Of a stretch of DNA of 64,000 nt, positions 8,590-17,454 are shown piece by piece (positions within the stretch are counted from its first letter, which is position 1; every line of letters starts with the position of its first letter). Below the pieces are notes generated by a model. The model searched no databases. It worked only from the letters and a program-made list of their open reading frames with translations, and was not told the origin of the DNA. A program made the position numbers and the translations under genes. The stretch is taken from positions 868,001-932,000 of the forward strand of contig NZ_VFNL01000001.1 of the NCBI RefSeq assembly GCF_006715565.1. The letters run 5' to 3'. This stretch comes from Microbacterium sp. SLBN-154 (GTDB lineage: Bacteria > Actinomycetota > Actinomycetes > Actinomycetales > Microbacteriaceae).

Positions 8590-8601
8590 TACGCTCAGGG
8601 C
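8590..8601 (+). promoter_or_regulatory. Putative leaderless promoter -10 of the Lrp-type regulator
   Basis: TACGCT (8590-8595) ends six bases before ATG 8602, and no Shine-Dalgarno sequence of the usual spacing is present. Confidence 0.5.
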
Positions 8602-9102
8602 ATGACCGGAGGCGAAGCGCACGGCCCGGGAACCCGCCTCGACGACGACATCGACGTCGGCATCGTCTCGGTCGTGAGCGCCAACGCCCGCGCGACGCTG
8701 GCCGAGCTGTCCGCCGCGGTCGGCCTTTCGGTGTCGGCGGTGCAGACCCGCCTGCGGCGCCTGGAGGCGCGTGGCGTCATCACCGGGTATCGGGCGCAGG
8801 TCGACGCCGAAGCGGTCGGCAAGCCCCTCTCGGCGTTCGTGGAGATCACCCCGCTCGACCCCGGTCAGCCCGACGACGCCCCCGAGCGACTGGAGCACCT
8901 CGCCGAGATCGAGGCCTGCCATTCCATCGCCGGCGACGCCAGCTACATCCTCTTCGTCCGCGTCGAGAGCCCGCGCCATCTCGAGGCGCTGATCCGCGAC
9001 ATCCGTGCCGCCGCCCAGGTGAACACCCGCACCACCGTCGTGCTGCAGACCTTCTACGAGAACCGGCCGATCCGGGTGCCGCGGGGTACGGTCGACGGAT
9101 GA
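8602..9102 (+). CDS. Lrp/AsnC family transcriptional regulator
   Basis: 166 residues: an N-terminal winged helix-turn-helix (about 17-60, with ARATLAELSAAVGLSVSAVQ as the helix pair) and a C-terminal RAM/AsnC ligand-binding domain with GDASYILFVRV near 112-122. Such regulators usually sense amino acids. It is divergent from an operon containing threonine aldolase, and two palindromes fill the gap between them, so it probably controls that operon and itself. Its stop overlaps the next gene by ATGA. Confidence 0.9.
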   Translation: MTGGEAHGPGTRLDDDIDVGIVSVVSANARATLAELSAAVGLSVSAVQTRLRRLEARGVITGYRAQVDAEAVGKPLSAFVEITPLDPGQPDDAPERLEHLAEIEACHSIAGDASYILFVRVESPRHLEALIRDIRAAAQVNTRTTVVLQTFYENRPIRVPRGTVDG

Positions 9103-10043
9103 CGACCGACGGTTCGGGCCTGCTCATCCTCCGCAACAGCCGGTCGGGGACAGCGGTGATCCGCACCGACCCCGCCGAGCTGTTCGCCGAGCGCCTTCCC
9201 GCGGCGCGCGTGCACGAGTTGGACGAGGGTGAGGATCTGGCGGATGTCGTCGACGCGGCGTTCGCGGGAGGCGACGCGCCGACGGCGCTCGGCATCTACG
9301 GCGGAGACGGATCGGTCTCGCGCATGGCGGGCCTGGCTCGGCAGCACGGCGTCCCGCTGCTGGTGATGCCGGGGGGCACCTTCAACCACTTCGCCCGGTC
9401 GGCAGGCCTCGAGGACGTCGAGATCGCGGTCGAGGCGTTTCTCGCGGGTGACACCGTCGAGGTGAGCGCGATGGAGGTCCGCGAAGGCGAGGGGGAATCG
9501 GTGCTCGCCCTCAACGCCGCGTCGGTCGGCGCCTATCCCGAGCTGATCGAGGAGCGCGACAAACGGCGTCGGCGGCTCGGGAAGTGGCTCGGCGGCATCG
9601 TCGCCGCGTGGCGGACGATGCGCACCGCCGAGCCGCTCGTGGTCATCCGCGACGGCCGGCGCGCGCGCGTCTGGTCGGTCTTCGTCGGCGTGGGAACGAA
9701 CGACCCGAAGCGGGTCGCGACGATGCAGCGCGAGAACCTCGAGGATCCCGTCCTCGACATCCGCATCCATCACGCCCGCGGCACGCGTCTCCGCGCGATC
9801 GCCTCGCTCGCCTTCGGCAAGCGGACGGCGGCGGTCCTGCGCGCGGTGCGGCTCATGCCCGCCGAGCGCGACGTCGAACGCCTCCTCGAGACCGGATTCG
9901 AGATGACCGTGCGGCCGGGGCCGGGCCACCCCGAGGTGTGGGTGCACGACGGCGAGCTGGAGGAGCCGCGCGGCGAGGAGTTCACGCTGCGCTTCACCGC
10001 GGTCGCCGCCGCGCTGACGGTCTTCGCACCGCGCCCCGACTGA
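9099..10043 (+). CDS. Diacylglycerol kinase-fold lipid kinase family protein
   Basis: 314 residues. The catalytic-domain motifs are GGDGSV (68-73), which binds the nucleotide, and PGGTFNHFAR (91-100). The C-terminal beta-rich lobe ends in VHDGELEEP, like the DGE motif of YegS/DgkB relatives. It probably phosphorylates a lipid such as diacylglycerol; the substrate cannot be told from sequence. It is translationally coupled (ATGA) to the Lrp-type regulator, which is an odd pairing. Confidence 0.8.
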   Translation: MTTDGSGLLILRNSRSGTAVIRTDPAELFAERLPAARVHELDEGEDLADVVDAAFAGGDAPTALGIYGGDGSVSRMAGLARQHGVPLLVMPGGTFNHFARSAGLEDVEIAVEAFLAGDTVEVSAMEVREGEGESVLALNAASVGAYPELIEERDKRRRRLGKWLGGIVAAWRTMRTAEPLVVIRDGRRARVWSVFVGVGTNDPKRVATMQRENLEDPVLDIRIHHARGTRLRAIASLAFGKRTAAVLRAVRLMPAERDVERLLETGFEMTVRPGPGHPEVWVHDGELEEPRGEEFTLRFTAVAAALTVFAPRPD

Positions 10044-10073
10044 CCCCGCGCCGCCCGCCTCCCCTTCCTCATC

Positions 10074-10144
10074 CGCGAGAGTGCAACGGGGCGCCGAGGA
10101 TGCGGGAAGACCCCGGATTCTCGGCGCCCAGATGCACTCTCGCG
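10074..10144. terminator. Long palindromic element A between convergent genes (possible bidirectional terminator)
   Basis: Arms 10074-10101 and 10117-10144 match at 25 of 28 positions around a 15-base loop. It sits between two converging genes, so it may terminate both. Each arm contains two CGAGA-type words about 20 bases apart. The same architecture recurs at 13125, 13520 and 25855, so it is also a member of a dispersed repeat family. Confidence 0.65.
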
Positions 10145-10168
10145 AAGGAGGGTGGAGGGCGTCTCGCG

Positions 10169-11701
10169 TCAGGAGTGCTGGGGGAAGCCCAGGTTGATGC
10201 CCCCGTGCGACGGGTCGAGCCACCGGCTCGTCACCGCCTTCTCCTGCGTGAAGAAGTCGAACCCGTGCGGGCCGTACGCCTTGGCGTCGCCGAACAGCGA
10301 CGCCTTCCACCCGCCGAAGGAGTGGTAGGCGACCGGCACCGGGATCGGCACGTTCACGCCGATCATCCCCACCTGCACCTCGTGCTGGAACCGCCGGGCT
10401 GCGCCCCCGTCGTTGGTGAAGATCGCGGTGCCGTTGCCGAAGGCGCCGGAGTTGATCAGCTCCAGTCCCTCCTCGTAGCCGTCCACGCGCACGACCGAGA
10501 GCACCGGTCCGAAGATCTCGTCGCGGTACGCCGCCGAGGAGGTGGGCACCCTGTCGATGAGGGTCGGTCCGACCCAGAATCCGTTGGGGTCGCCGTCGAC
10601 CTCGATGCCGCGTCCGTCGACCACGACGTCCGCGCCGTCCCCGGCGGCGACGTCGACGTACGACGAGACCTTGTCGCGGTGCGCGGCGGTGATCACCGGA
10701 CCCATGTCGCAGCCGCGCGTGCCGTCGCCGGTGCGCAGCGTCGCCATCCGCTCCGAGATCTTCGCCACCAGCGCGTCGGCGACGGCGTCGACGGCGAGGA
10801 CGACCGAGATCGCCATGCACCGCTCGCCCGCCGATCCGAAGCCGGCGTTCACCGCTGCATCGGCGGCGAGGTCGAGGTCGGCGTCGGGGAGGACCAGCAT
10901 GTGGTTCTTCGCCCCGCCGAGGGCCTGCACGCGCTTGCCGTGGCGGGTTCCGGTCTCGTAGACGTAACGGGCGATCGGGGTGGACCCGACGAACGAGATC
11001 GCGCGGACCTCGGGGTGTTCGAGCAGGGCGTCCACGGCCACCTTGTCGCCGTGGACGACGTTGAGCACGCCGTCGGGCAGGCCCGCCTCGGTGAGGCGCT
11101 CGGCCATCCAGTTCGCCGCCGTCGGGTCCTTCTCGCTGGGCTTGAGCACCACGGCGTTCCCCGCTGCGAGGGCGATCGCGAAGAACCACATCGGCACCAT
11201 CGCGGGGAAGTTGAACGGGCTGATGATCCCGACGACGCCGAGGGGCTGACGCAGGGTGTACACGTCGATGCCGGTCGAGACGTTCTCGGAGTACGCGCCC
11301 TTGGTCAGGTGACCCAGGCCGCACGCGAACTCCACGACCTCGAGGCCGCGCGCGATCTCGCCCTGCGCGTCGGAGATCACCTTGCCGTGCTCGGAGGTGA
11401 GGATCGCGGCGAGCTCGTCCTTGCGCTGATTGACCAGCTCGCGGAAGGCGAACATCACCTGCTGCCGTTTGGCGATGCTGGCGTTCTTCCACTCCGCTGC
11501 GGCAGCCGAGGCGACCTGGACGACGTGGTCGACGTCGTCGGCGGTGGCGAAGCGCACCTCCTTCTGCACCGCGCCGAGCGCGGGGTTGTACACCGGGCCG
11601 GTGCGGTCGCCCGCTCCCGCCCAGGGGGCGCCTCCCACCCAGTGATCGAGGATCGCGGTCGCGGACGGCGTCGTCTGCTCCAGAGTCGTGGTGTCGGTCA
11701 T
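10169..11701 (-). CDS. mmsA: CoA-acylating methylmalonate-semialdehyde dehydrogenase
   Basis: Predicted NAD- and CoA-dependent oxidation of malonate semialdehyde to acetyl-CoA and of methylmalonate semialdehyde to propionyl-CoA. Aldehyde dehydrogenase motifs: SPFNFPAMVP (161-170), KPSEKDP (187-193) and GSAGERCMA with catalytic Cys295. At LGGAKNH (261-267) the family's usual catalytic Glu is replaced by Asn, a known mark of the CoA-acylating branch. 510 residues. ATG 11701 has AAAGGATGAG just before it. It lies last in the pyrimidine/beta-alanine cluster and would consume the semialdehyde made by the neighbouring aminotransferase. Confidence 0.92.
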   Translation of the reverse strand: MTDTTTLEQTTPSATAILDHWVGGAPWAGAGDRTGPVYNPALGAVQKEVRFATADDVDHVVQVASAAAAEWKNASIAKRQQVMFAFRELVNQRKDELAAILTSEHGKVISDAQGEIARGLEVVEFACGLGHLTKGAYSENVSTGIDVYTLRQPLGVVGIISPFNFPAMVPMWFFAIALAAGNAVVLKPSEKDPTAANWMAERLTEAGLPDGVLNVVHGDKVAVDALLEHPEVRAISFVGSTPIARYVYETGTRHGKRVQALGGAKNHMLVLPDADLDLAADAAVNAGFGSAGERCMAISVVLAVDAVADALVAKISERMATLRTGDGTRGCDMGPVITAAHRDKVSSYVDVAAGDGADVVVDGRGIEVDGDPNGFWVGPTLIDRVPTSSAAYRDEIFGPVLSVVRVDGYEEGLELINSGAFGNGTAIFTNDGGAARRFQHEVQVGMIGVNVPIPVPVAYHSFGGWKASLFGDAKAYGPHGFDFFTQEKAVTSRWLDPSHGGINLGFPQHS

Positions 11702-11753
11702 CTCATCCTTTCGGTGGGTCCCCTCGTGAGGGACACGTGGTTCGAGTGTGTCG

Positions 11754-13091
11754 TCAGAGGCGCACGGTCGCGAGCGCGGCGTCGTAGATCTCCAGCGCTT
11801 CGGCGACCTCGTCGGCGGTGACCACGCAGGGCGGCACGACGTGGATGCGGTTGTCGGCGGTGAACGGCAGCAGGCCCCGCGCCATCAGGTCTTTCTTCAG
11901 CGCGCCGATGCCCGAGGCCGGCAGCGGCTCGCGGGTCTCGCGGTCGGCGACCAGCTCCATCGCCCAGAACACGCCCTCGCCGCGTACCTCGCCGATGACC
12001 TCGTGCTTCTCGGCGAGGGCGAGGAGCCCAGGGCCGATCGCTTCGGCGCCCATGCGGCGGGCGTTGTCGACGATGCCCTCCGACTCCATCGCATCCAGGG
12101 CCGCGATGATGGATGCCGCGGCGAGCGGGTGTCCGCTGTAGGTGAGCCCGCCGGGGAAGACCCGCTCGTCGAACGTGGCGGCGATCTCGTCGGAGATGAT
12201 CACCCCGCCGACCGGCACGTAGCCGGAGTTGACACCCTTGGCGAAGGTGATGAGGTCGGGCACCACGTCGTAGCCGTCGAACGCGAACCAGCGGCCGGTG
12301 CGTCCGAAGCCCGCCATGACCTCATCGAGGATGAGGAGGATGCCGTAGCGGTCGGCGAGTTCGCGCACCCCGGCGAGGTAGCCCGGCGGCGGCAGCAGCA
12401 CCCCGGCGGTGCCGGGCACAGATTCCAGCAGCAGAGCGGCGATGCTCGCCGGCCCTTCGGCCTGGATGACGCGTTCGAGGTGGTGGAGCGCCCGTGCGCT
12501 CTCCTCTTCGGGCGTCGTCGCCCAGAACTCCGAGCGGTAGAGATACGGGCCGAAGAAGTGCACGTGCCCGCGGGCGTACTCGTTCGGGATGCGACGCCAG
12601 TCGCCGGTCGCGACGATCGCCGCCCCCGTGTTGCCGTGGTACGAGCGGTAGGTCGACAGCACCTTCTCACGTCCCACCTCGCCCTTGGCGGCGGCGTGGA
12701 GGCGCGCCATCCGGATGGCGTTCTCGATCGCATCCGCTCCGCCGTTGGTGAAGAACACCCGGTTCATCCCCTCGGGGGCGCGGGCGACGATGCGGGCGGC
12801 GGCCTCGCCGCGCTGCAGGTTGGCCGTCGCGGGACCGATGGTCGCCAGGCGCCCGGCCTGCTCCTGGATGGCGGCGACCACCGCGGGATGCTGGTGACCG
12901 ATGTTGACGTTGACGAGCTGGCTCGAGAAGTCCAGCATCCGATTGCCGGCGTGATCCCAGACCGTCGTCCCCGACCCGCCGGCGATGACGGGAAGGTCGA
13001 GCCCGGCCTGCGCCGACCACGAGTGGAAGACATGCGCGCGATCGAGCTCCTTGGCTCGGACGTCGAGATCGGTCTGGATGTCGGTGGTCAT
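11754..13091 (-). CDS. Class-III PLP aminotransferase, probably beta-alanine:pyruvate or related
   Basis: 445 residues. The class-III signature LILDEVMAGFGRTG lies at 253-266 with D256 binding the cofactor ring nitrogen, and K285 in TFAKGVNSG is the Schiff-base lysine. FTNGGADAIENAIR (114-127) binds the phosphate. Between dihydropyrimidinase/amidohydrolase genes and mmsA, the likely job is to convert beta-alanine (or 3-aminoisobutyrate) to the semialdehyde that MmsA oxidises. Substrate choice is inferred from context. GAGGAG lies upstream of ATG 13091. Confidence 0.88.
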   Translation of the reverse strand: MTTDIQTDLDVRAKELDRAHVFHSWSAQAGLDLPVIAGGSGTTVWDHAGNRMLDFSSQLVNVNIGHQHPAVVAAIQEQAGRLATIGPATANLQRGEAAARIVARAPEGMNRVFFTNGGADAIENAIRMARLHAAAKGEVGREKVLSTYRSYHGNTGAAIVATGDWRRIPNEYARGHVHFFGPYLYRSEFWATTPEEESARALHHLERVIQAEGPASIAALLLESVPGTAGVLLPPPGYLAGVRELADRYGILLILDEVMAGFGRTGRWFAFDGYDVVPDLITFAKGVNSGYVPVGGVIISDEIAATFDERVFPGGLTYSGHPLAAASIIAALDAMESEGIVDNARRMGAEAIGPGLLALAEKHEVIGEVRGEGVFWAMELVADRETREPLPASGIGALKKDLMARGLLPFTADNRIHVVPPCVVTADEVAEALEIYDAALATVRL

Positions 13092-13124
13092 GCTGTCTCC
13101 TCATCGATGAGTGCGGTCTCACCC

Positions 13125-13193
13125 GCGAGACCGCACTGCGGCGACGAGACCCACTGCGGCGAACGTCGTCTCGGCGCGCATATGCAGTCTCGC
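13125..13193. repeat. Palindromic intergenic element B
   Basis: Arms 13125-13150 and 13168-13193 pair at about 19 of 26 positions. CGAGAC words occur in direct orientation in the left arm and inverted in the right. It lies in a co-directional gap between the small membrane protein and the aminotransferase, so it may attenuate or stabilise the transcript. Same family as elements A, C and E. Confidence 0.55.
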
Positions 13194-13240
13194 TGATCGC
13201 GGGCGTGTTGGGGAGAGGGTCGCGCCGAGCCGGCTCCGTC

Positions 13241-13438
13241 TCAGGCGCCGAGGAGCATGAGCGCGTGGTAGAGCACGTACGCCGGCCACACGATCGCCTG
13301 GAGGAGTCCGAGGATGAACCCCCAGAACGATCCGTCCGACACCGAGACGAAGTAGATGGCCGCGCCGATGTACGCCAGGAAGAAGAAGAAGCCCCACGCG
13401 CCGGAGTTCACGACGGTGACACGACTGTCTGATGCCAC
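13241..13438 (-). CDS. Small two-helix membrane protein of the pyrimidine-transport cluster
   Basis: 65 residues, with hydrophobic segments at about 13-33 and 37-63 separated by a short polar turn. The GTG start has GAGG eight bases upstream. It lies between the ABC importer and the catabolic genes in the same direction, flanked on each side by a palindromic element. No family recognised. It may be a small accessory subunit of the importer, or simply a conserved passenger. Confidence 0.7.
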   Translation of the reverse strand: MASDSRVTVVNSGAWGFFFFLAYIGAAIYFVSVSDGSFWGFILGLLQAIVWPAYVLYHALMLLGA

Positions 13439-13519
13439 GAGCTGACCTCACTTCCCCCTCGCCTCGGGCGGTCACGTCGATGATCGCGAGGCAGGCGTCG
13501 TCGCGCCGGGCCCAAGGTC

Positions 13520-13592
13520 CCGCGAGACTGCACTGCGGCGTCGAGACCGATCGCGGCGCGCTCGGTCTCGACGTGCACATGCAGCCTCGCGG
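13520..13592. repeat. Palindromic intergenic element C
   Basis: Arms 13520-13550 and 13562-13592 match at about 24 of 31 positions, with a six-base internal mismatch and an 11-base loop. It contains two direct and two inverted CGAGAC-like words, as in elements A, B and E. It lies between the substrate-binding protein gene and the small membrane protein gene. Confidence 0.55.
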
Positions 13593-13615
13593 AAGATGGT
13601 GCGGGTGGCGGTGGA

Positions 13616-14779
13616 TCAGTTGCCGCCCTCCTGCAGCTCGACCTCGATGGGCTCGAAGGACTCGCCGAACACGTCGACGCCGTCGGCCTCCAGCTCATCG
13701 AGCGCCTGCTGGATGTACTGGTTGTCGTATGCCGTCGCCGGAGGCTCTTCGGTGATGAGCCGCGCACCGGTCTCGTTGACGGCGGCGAGGGCGCCCTCGA
13801 CGGTCTGAGTCCACGCCGCTTCGTCGATGATTCCGATGCCGTCCGCCGCGGGCCAGATGAGCTTGTTGGTCTCGTTCATCATCCACAGCTCGTGGCTCGG
13901 GCCCCAGCCCGACCCCGACGCGAGGGTGATGTCGGCGGCCTCCTCGGGATTGTCGCGCGCAAACGCCCACCCCTTGATGACGGCCTTCAGGAACGCCACG
14001 GCCGTCTCGGCGTACGCCTCGTCGGACTCCAGACGCTCGGTGTCGGCCCAGATGGCGTCCTGCAGCATGGCTCCGACGGTGTCCTGGTAGCTGATGACCG
14101 AGAAGTCCTCGGGCTGGTACAGCTCGCCGGTGTCGGGGTCGACGGTCTCGAGCAGCTGGGCGTACTCGTTGTAGGTCATCGCCTGCGCCGCGTCGATGTC
14201 GCCCTGCAGGAAGGCGTTCATGTTGAAGTCCTGCGTGATGATCTCCACGGTCGTGGAGTCCAGACCCTCGGCGGCCATCGCCGCGAAGATCTCCCACTCG
14301 TTGCCGAACCCCCACGAGCCGATCCGCTTGCCCTCGAAGTCGGCGACCGACTCGATGCCCGCGTCGGCCCACGAGACCTGGAGGGTGCCCGAGCGCTGGA
14401 AGATCTGGGCGATGTTCGTGAGGTTGGCGCCCGCCTCGATCGAGCCGAGCACCTTGGGCACCCAGGCGATGGCGAAGTCGACGTCGCCGGCGGCGAGGGC
14501 GTCCTGCGGCACGATGTCGCCGCCGGACGGGATGATCTCCACCTCCAGACCCTCTTCTTCGAAGAAGCCCTGGTCGGCGGCGGCGAAGTAGCCGGCGAAC
14601 TGCGCCTGCGGCAGCCACTGCAGCTGGAGCGTCACCGGGGTCAGCTCGTCGTCGGAGCCGCCGCCCGAGGCGTCACCCGAACCCGAATCAGAGCCGCCGC
14701 CCGAGCAGGCGGTGAGGACGAGCGCCGCAGTCAGCGCGGCTGCTCCGGCCGCGAGCACGCGGCGTGTGCTGTGTCTCAT
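13616..14779 (-). CDS. ABC transporter substrate-binding lipoprotein, NMT1/THI5-like
   Basis: 387 residues. Signal peptide with a lipobox ending at Cys25 (LVLTAC), then a Ser/Gly linker and a periplasmic-binding fold. LQLQWLPQAQFAGYFAA after the linker is characteristic of the NMT1/THI5 group, which binds pyrimidine and thiamine precursors, sulfonates and similar compounds. ATG 14779 has AAGGGA ten bases upstream. With two permeases, an ATPase and dihydropyrimidinase genes behind it, the ligand is likely a pyrimidine or hydantoin-type compound. Confidence 0.9.
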   Translation of the reverse strand: MRHSTRRVLAAGAAALTAALVLTACSGGGSDSGSGDASGGGSDDELTPVTLQLQWLPQAQFAGYFAAADQGFFEEEGLEVEIIPSGGDIVPQDALAAGDVDFAIAWVPKVLGSIEAGANLTNIAQIFQRSGTLQVSWADAGIESVADFEGKRIGSWGFGNEWEIFAAMAAEGLDSTTVEIITQDFNMNAFLQGDIDAAQAMTYNEYAQLLETVDPDTGELYQPEDFSVISYQDTVGAMLQDAIWADTERLESDEAYAETAVAFLKAVIKGWAFARDNPEEAADITLASGSGWGPSHELWMMNETNKLIWPAADGIGIIDEAAWTQTVEGALAAVNETGARLITEEPPATAYDNQYIQQALDELEADGVDVFGESFEPIEVELQEGGN

Positions 14780-14875
14780 GATGGTTCCCTTCGAATCCCT
14801 TCCGGGATCACGTCGTGCGATGGGATGGTGCGGTGCCGGCCCCGCCGGGTGCGGGGACGCTGTCGGGGGCGGGCG

Positions 14876-15655
14876 TCATCGCGCACCTCCGGGAGAGATG
14901 CGGCGCAGGACCAGACGTTCGAGCGCCGCGGTGACCAGGAAGAACACGAGCCCCAGCGCGATGGCCGCGGCGACATAGGCCCAGGCGCGCGCATACGCGC
15001 TCGTGGCGGCCGAGGTGGAGATGAAGCTCCCCAGGCCCCCGCGCGGCCCGCCGAAGTACTCGGCCACCAGGGCGGAGATGACCGCGAGCGAGCTGGCGAT
15101 CCGGATGCCGGTGAGAAGGAACGGCGCGGCCGTCGGCAGCGTCACCACGCGGAAGGCCTGCGACGAGCTGGCGGCGTAGCTGCGCATGAGGTCGCGGTGC
15201 ACCGGGCGGGTCTGACGAAGGCCGCGGAGGGTGTTGACGAAGACGGGAACGAACGACGCCAGAGCCGCGATCGCCTGGCGCCCGAACTGGCTGTCGGCAC
15301 CGAACATCGAGTTCAGCACCGGGGCCAGCGCCACGATCGGCACGACCGCGAGTGCGGCGACGACCGGCGCCGACATCCCGTCGACGGCCTGCCACCGTGC
15401 GGCGAGGGCCGCGAGCAGCACAGCGAGGACGGTGCCGACGACGAGTCCCAGGAGCGCGTTCGTTCCGGTGACGAGGGTCGCGTCGGCGATCGCGGGGGCG
15501 AAGGCGATGAACTCCTCCGCGATGGCCGCGGGACTGGGAAGCAGGTAGTCCGAGACGCCGACGACCCCGACCAGCAGCTGCCACACGCCGAGGAAGATCA
15601 GCCCGACGACGATCGGGGCGATGATCCGGAGGCGCTCGGCGGTTGCGGCTGTCAT
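14876..15655 (-). CDS. ABC transporter permease (SsuC/ThiX-like)
   Basis: 259 residues with about six membrane helices. The cytoplasmic loop carrying the EAA-like motif is ASSSQAFRVVTLPTAAPFL, which contacts the ATPase. Its start overlaps the stop of the ATPase gene (ATGA). It is the second permease of the importer; the other lies upstream of the ATPase, so the channel is probably a heterodimer. A gap of 96 bases separates it from the substrate-binding protein gene. Confidence 0.9.
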   Translation of the reverse strand: MTAATAERLRIIAPIVVGLIFLGVWQLLVGVVGVSDYLLPSPAAIAEEFIAFAPAIADATLVTGTNALLGLVVGTVLAVLLAALAARWQAVDGMSAPVVAALAVVPIVALAPVLNSMFGADSQFGRQAIAALASFVPVFVNTLRGLRQTRPVHRDLMRSYAASSSQAFRVVTLPTAAPFLLTGIRIASSLAVISALVAEYFGGPRGGLGSFISTSAATSAYARAWAYVAAAIALGLVFFLVTAALERLVLRRISPGGAR

Positions 15656-16491
15656 CGCATCTCCCGGGTCGCGGCGCGCTCGCCGTCGGTCTCGCCGTGG
15701 AGGGCCGCGCGCACAGCGGTCACGCTGTCGAAGAAGACGGATGCCTCGCGCAGGGCCTCGTCGCGACGGGTGGCCCCGAAGCTCACATCCACCACCGAGG
15801 TGATCCGCCCCGGGCGTGGCGACATGACGACCACCCGATCCGAGAGGAAGACCGCCTCGGGGATGGAGTGGGTGACGAAGACGACGGCCGCGCCGGTCTC
15901 GGTCGCGATGCGCGCGAGCTCGGTCTGCATGCGCTCGCGCGTCATCTCGTCCAGGGCGCCGAACGGCTCATCCATCAGCAGCAGCCGCGGCTGCTCGGCG
16001 AGGGCGCGCGCGATCGCGACGCGCTGCTGCATCCCTCCTGACAGCTGGTCGGGGTACCGGTCGGCGAAGTCGGTGAGTCCGACCATCTCGGTGAGCTCGG
16101 TCACGCGCGTTCGCCGATCGGCGGCGCCGACGCCGTGGATCTCCAGGGGCAGAGCGATGTTCGCCGCCACGGTGCGCCAGGGCAGGAGACCCGCCTGCTG
16201 GAAGGCGATGCCGTAGTCCTGGTCGCGGCGGGCGCGGGAGGGGTCTTTGCCGAAGACCTCGATGTGCCCCGACGATGCCGTGTCGAGGTCGGCGATGAGC
16301 CGCAGGAGCGTCGACTTTCCGCACCCGGACGGACCGATCAGCGACACGAACTCGCCGGGGGCGACGGTGAGGTCGACCGCGGTGAGAGCCTGCACCTCGC
16401 CCGATGCCGAGGCGAAGGTCTTGGTCACGTCGGTCACCGAGACCGCCGCTGTCGCGGTGACCGGTGGGGCGGTGGGGGTGGGGGCGCTCAT
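15652..16491 (-). CDS. ABC transporter ATP-binding protein (SsuB/TauB/ThiZ-like)
   Basis: 279 residues. Walker A GPSGCGKST near 53-61, Q-loop in FQQAGLLPW, signature LSGGMQQR, Walker B LLLMDEPFGALD. This is the typical ATPase of taurine/sulfonate/pyrimidine-precursor importers. The start ATG 16491 overlaps the stop of the upstream permease; an upstream extension of the same frame lies inside that permease and is not real. It lies between two permease genes, both coupled by four-base overlaps. Confidence 0.92.
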   Translation of the reverse strand: MSAPTPTAPPVTATAAVSVTDVTKTFASASGEVQALTAVDLTVAPGEFVSLIGPSGCGKSTLLRLIADLDTASSGHIEVFGKDPSRARRDQDYGIAFQQAGLLPWRTVAANIALPLEIHGVGAADRRTRVTELTEMVGLTDFADRYPDQLSGGMQQRVAIARALAEQPRLLLMDEPFGALDEMTRERMQTELARIATETGAAVVFVTHSIPEAVFLSDRVVVMSPRPGRITSVVDVSFGATRRDEALREASVFFDSVTAVRAALHGETDGERAATREMR

Positions 16492-17447
16492 GCGGTGACC
16501 TCGCCTCGTCGATAGTTCTTCAGGATGACGCCGAGGACCGCGATCGATCCGGCGGCGATGAGCCCGAGAGCCACAGCGCCGAAGATCGGGCCCCAGGCCT
16601 TGGCGGGGTCGCCCGAGGCCTGGCCGGCGAACTGGATGAGGAGCCGGCCGATCCCGCCCTGGAGGCCCGTGGACACCTCGGCGACGACCGCGCCGACGAC
16701 GGCGTTCGCCGCCCCGAGACGCAGGGCCGGAAGGAGGTAGGGCACCGCGGCCGGGAGCCGCAGGCGCCACAGGGTCTGCCAGTATCCGGCGGAGTAGGTG
16801 TGGAAGAGCTCGGCGTGGAGGCGCTCCGGGGACTGCAGCCCGCGGAGGGCGCCGACGGCGATGGGGAAGAACGCGAGGTAGGAGGCGATCACGGCCACCG
16901 ACATCCAGTCCTGCCACTGAGCGCCGGCGATCTCGATCCGAGACCCCCAGCTGCGGACGATCGGCGCAAAGGCGATCAGCGGGACGGTCTGGCTGAGGAT
17001 GATCCAGGGGAGAAGTCCCCACTCCGCCAGCTGCCAGCGCTGCATCACCAGGGCGAGCGCCATGCCGATCACAAGGCCCACGAGCCATCCGGCCGCCGCG
17101 ATCCCCAGCGTGGTGAGGGCCGCGAGGGCCACCGCCGCCCAGAGCGGGGGAGAGCCGTCCTGCCGGGTGACGGGTTCTGCCAGACGGATCACCATGTCCC
17201 AGACGTGGGGCATGGCGAGGTCGGTGGTGCGCGGGAGGATGCGCACGTCGCCGACGATCACCCCGTTCTCGGGCGCGAGGAGCTTGTACACCTCCCAGAG
17301 CAGGATGACGGCGGCGACGCCGACGACGCCCCAGAGCCACGCCGCGCCCCGGCGCCCGCCCCGGCGTCCGCCGGGGCGGGCGGCACGGACCGAGGTGGAC
17401 CGGGCCGCGGCGGTGACGACGTCGGGAGCGACATCCGTTCTCGTCAT
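16488..17447 (-). CDS. ABC transporter permease with long basic N-terminus
   Basis: 319 residues. About 35 Arg/Gly-rich cytoplasmic residues precede the first helix (about 36-56). Five further helices follow, and the EAA loop is HTYSAGYWQTLWRLRLPAA. It pairs with the permease encoded after the ATPase. Compared with that partner it has a large extra segment between helices 1 and 2 (roughly 60-110), probably exposed outside the cell. Confidence 0.9.
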   Translation of the reverse strand: MTRTDVAPDVVTAAARSTSVRAARPGGRRGGRRGAAWLWGVVGVAAVILLWEVYKLLAPENGVIVGDVRILPRTTDLAMPHVWDMVIRLAEPVTRQDGSPPLWAAVALAALTTLGIAAAGWLVGLVIGMALALVMQRWQLAEWGLLPWIILSQTVPLIAFAPIVRSWGSRIEIAGAQWQDWMSVAVIASYLAFFPIAVGALRGLQSPERLHAELFHTYSAGYWQTLWRLRLPAAVPYLLPALRLGAANAVVGAVVAEVSTGLQGGIGRLLIQFAGQASGDPAKAWGPIFGAVALGLIAAGSIAVLGVILKNYRRGEVTA

Positions 17448-17454
17448 CCCGACC

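Noticed and set aside
14808..14879. 23-codon frame overlapping the permease stop by ATGA
   Set aside because: Pro/Ala/Gly/Ser-rich, no Shine-Dalgarno, no similarity; probably chance in the 96-base gap before the binding-protein gene.
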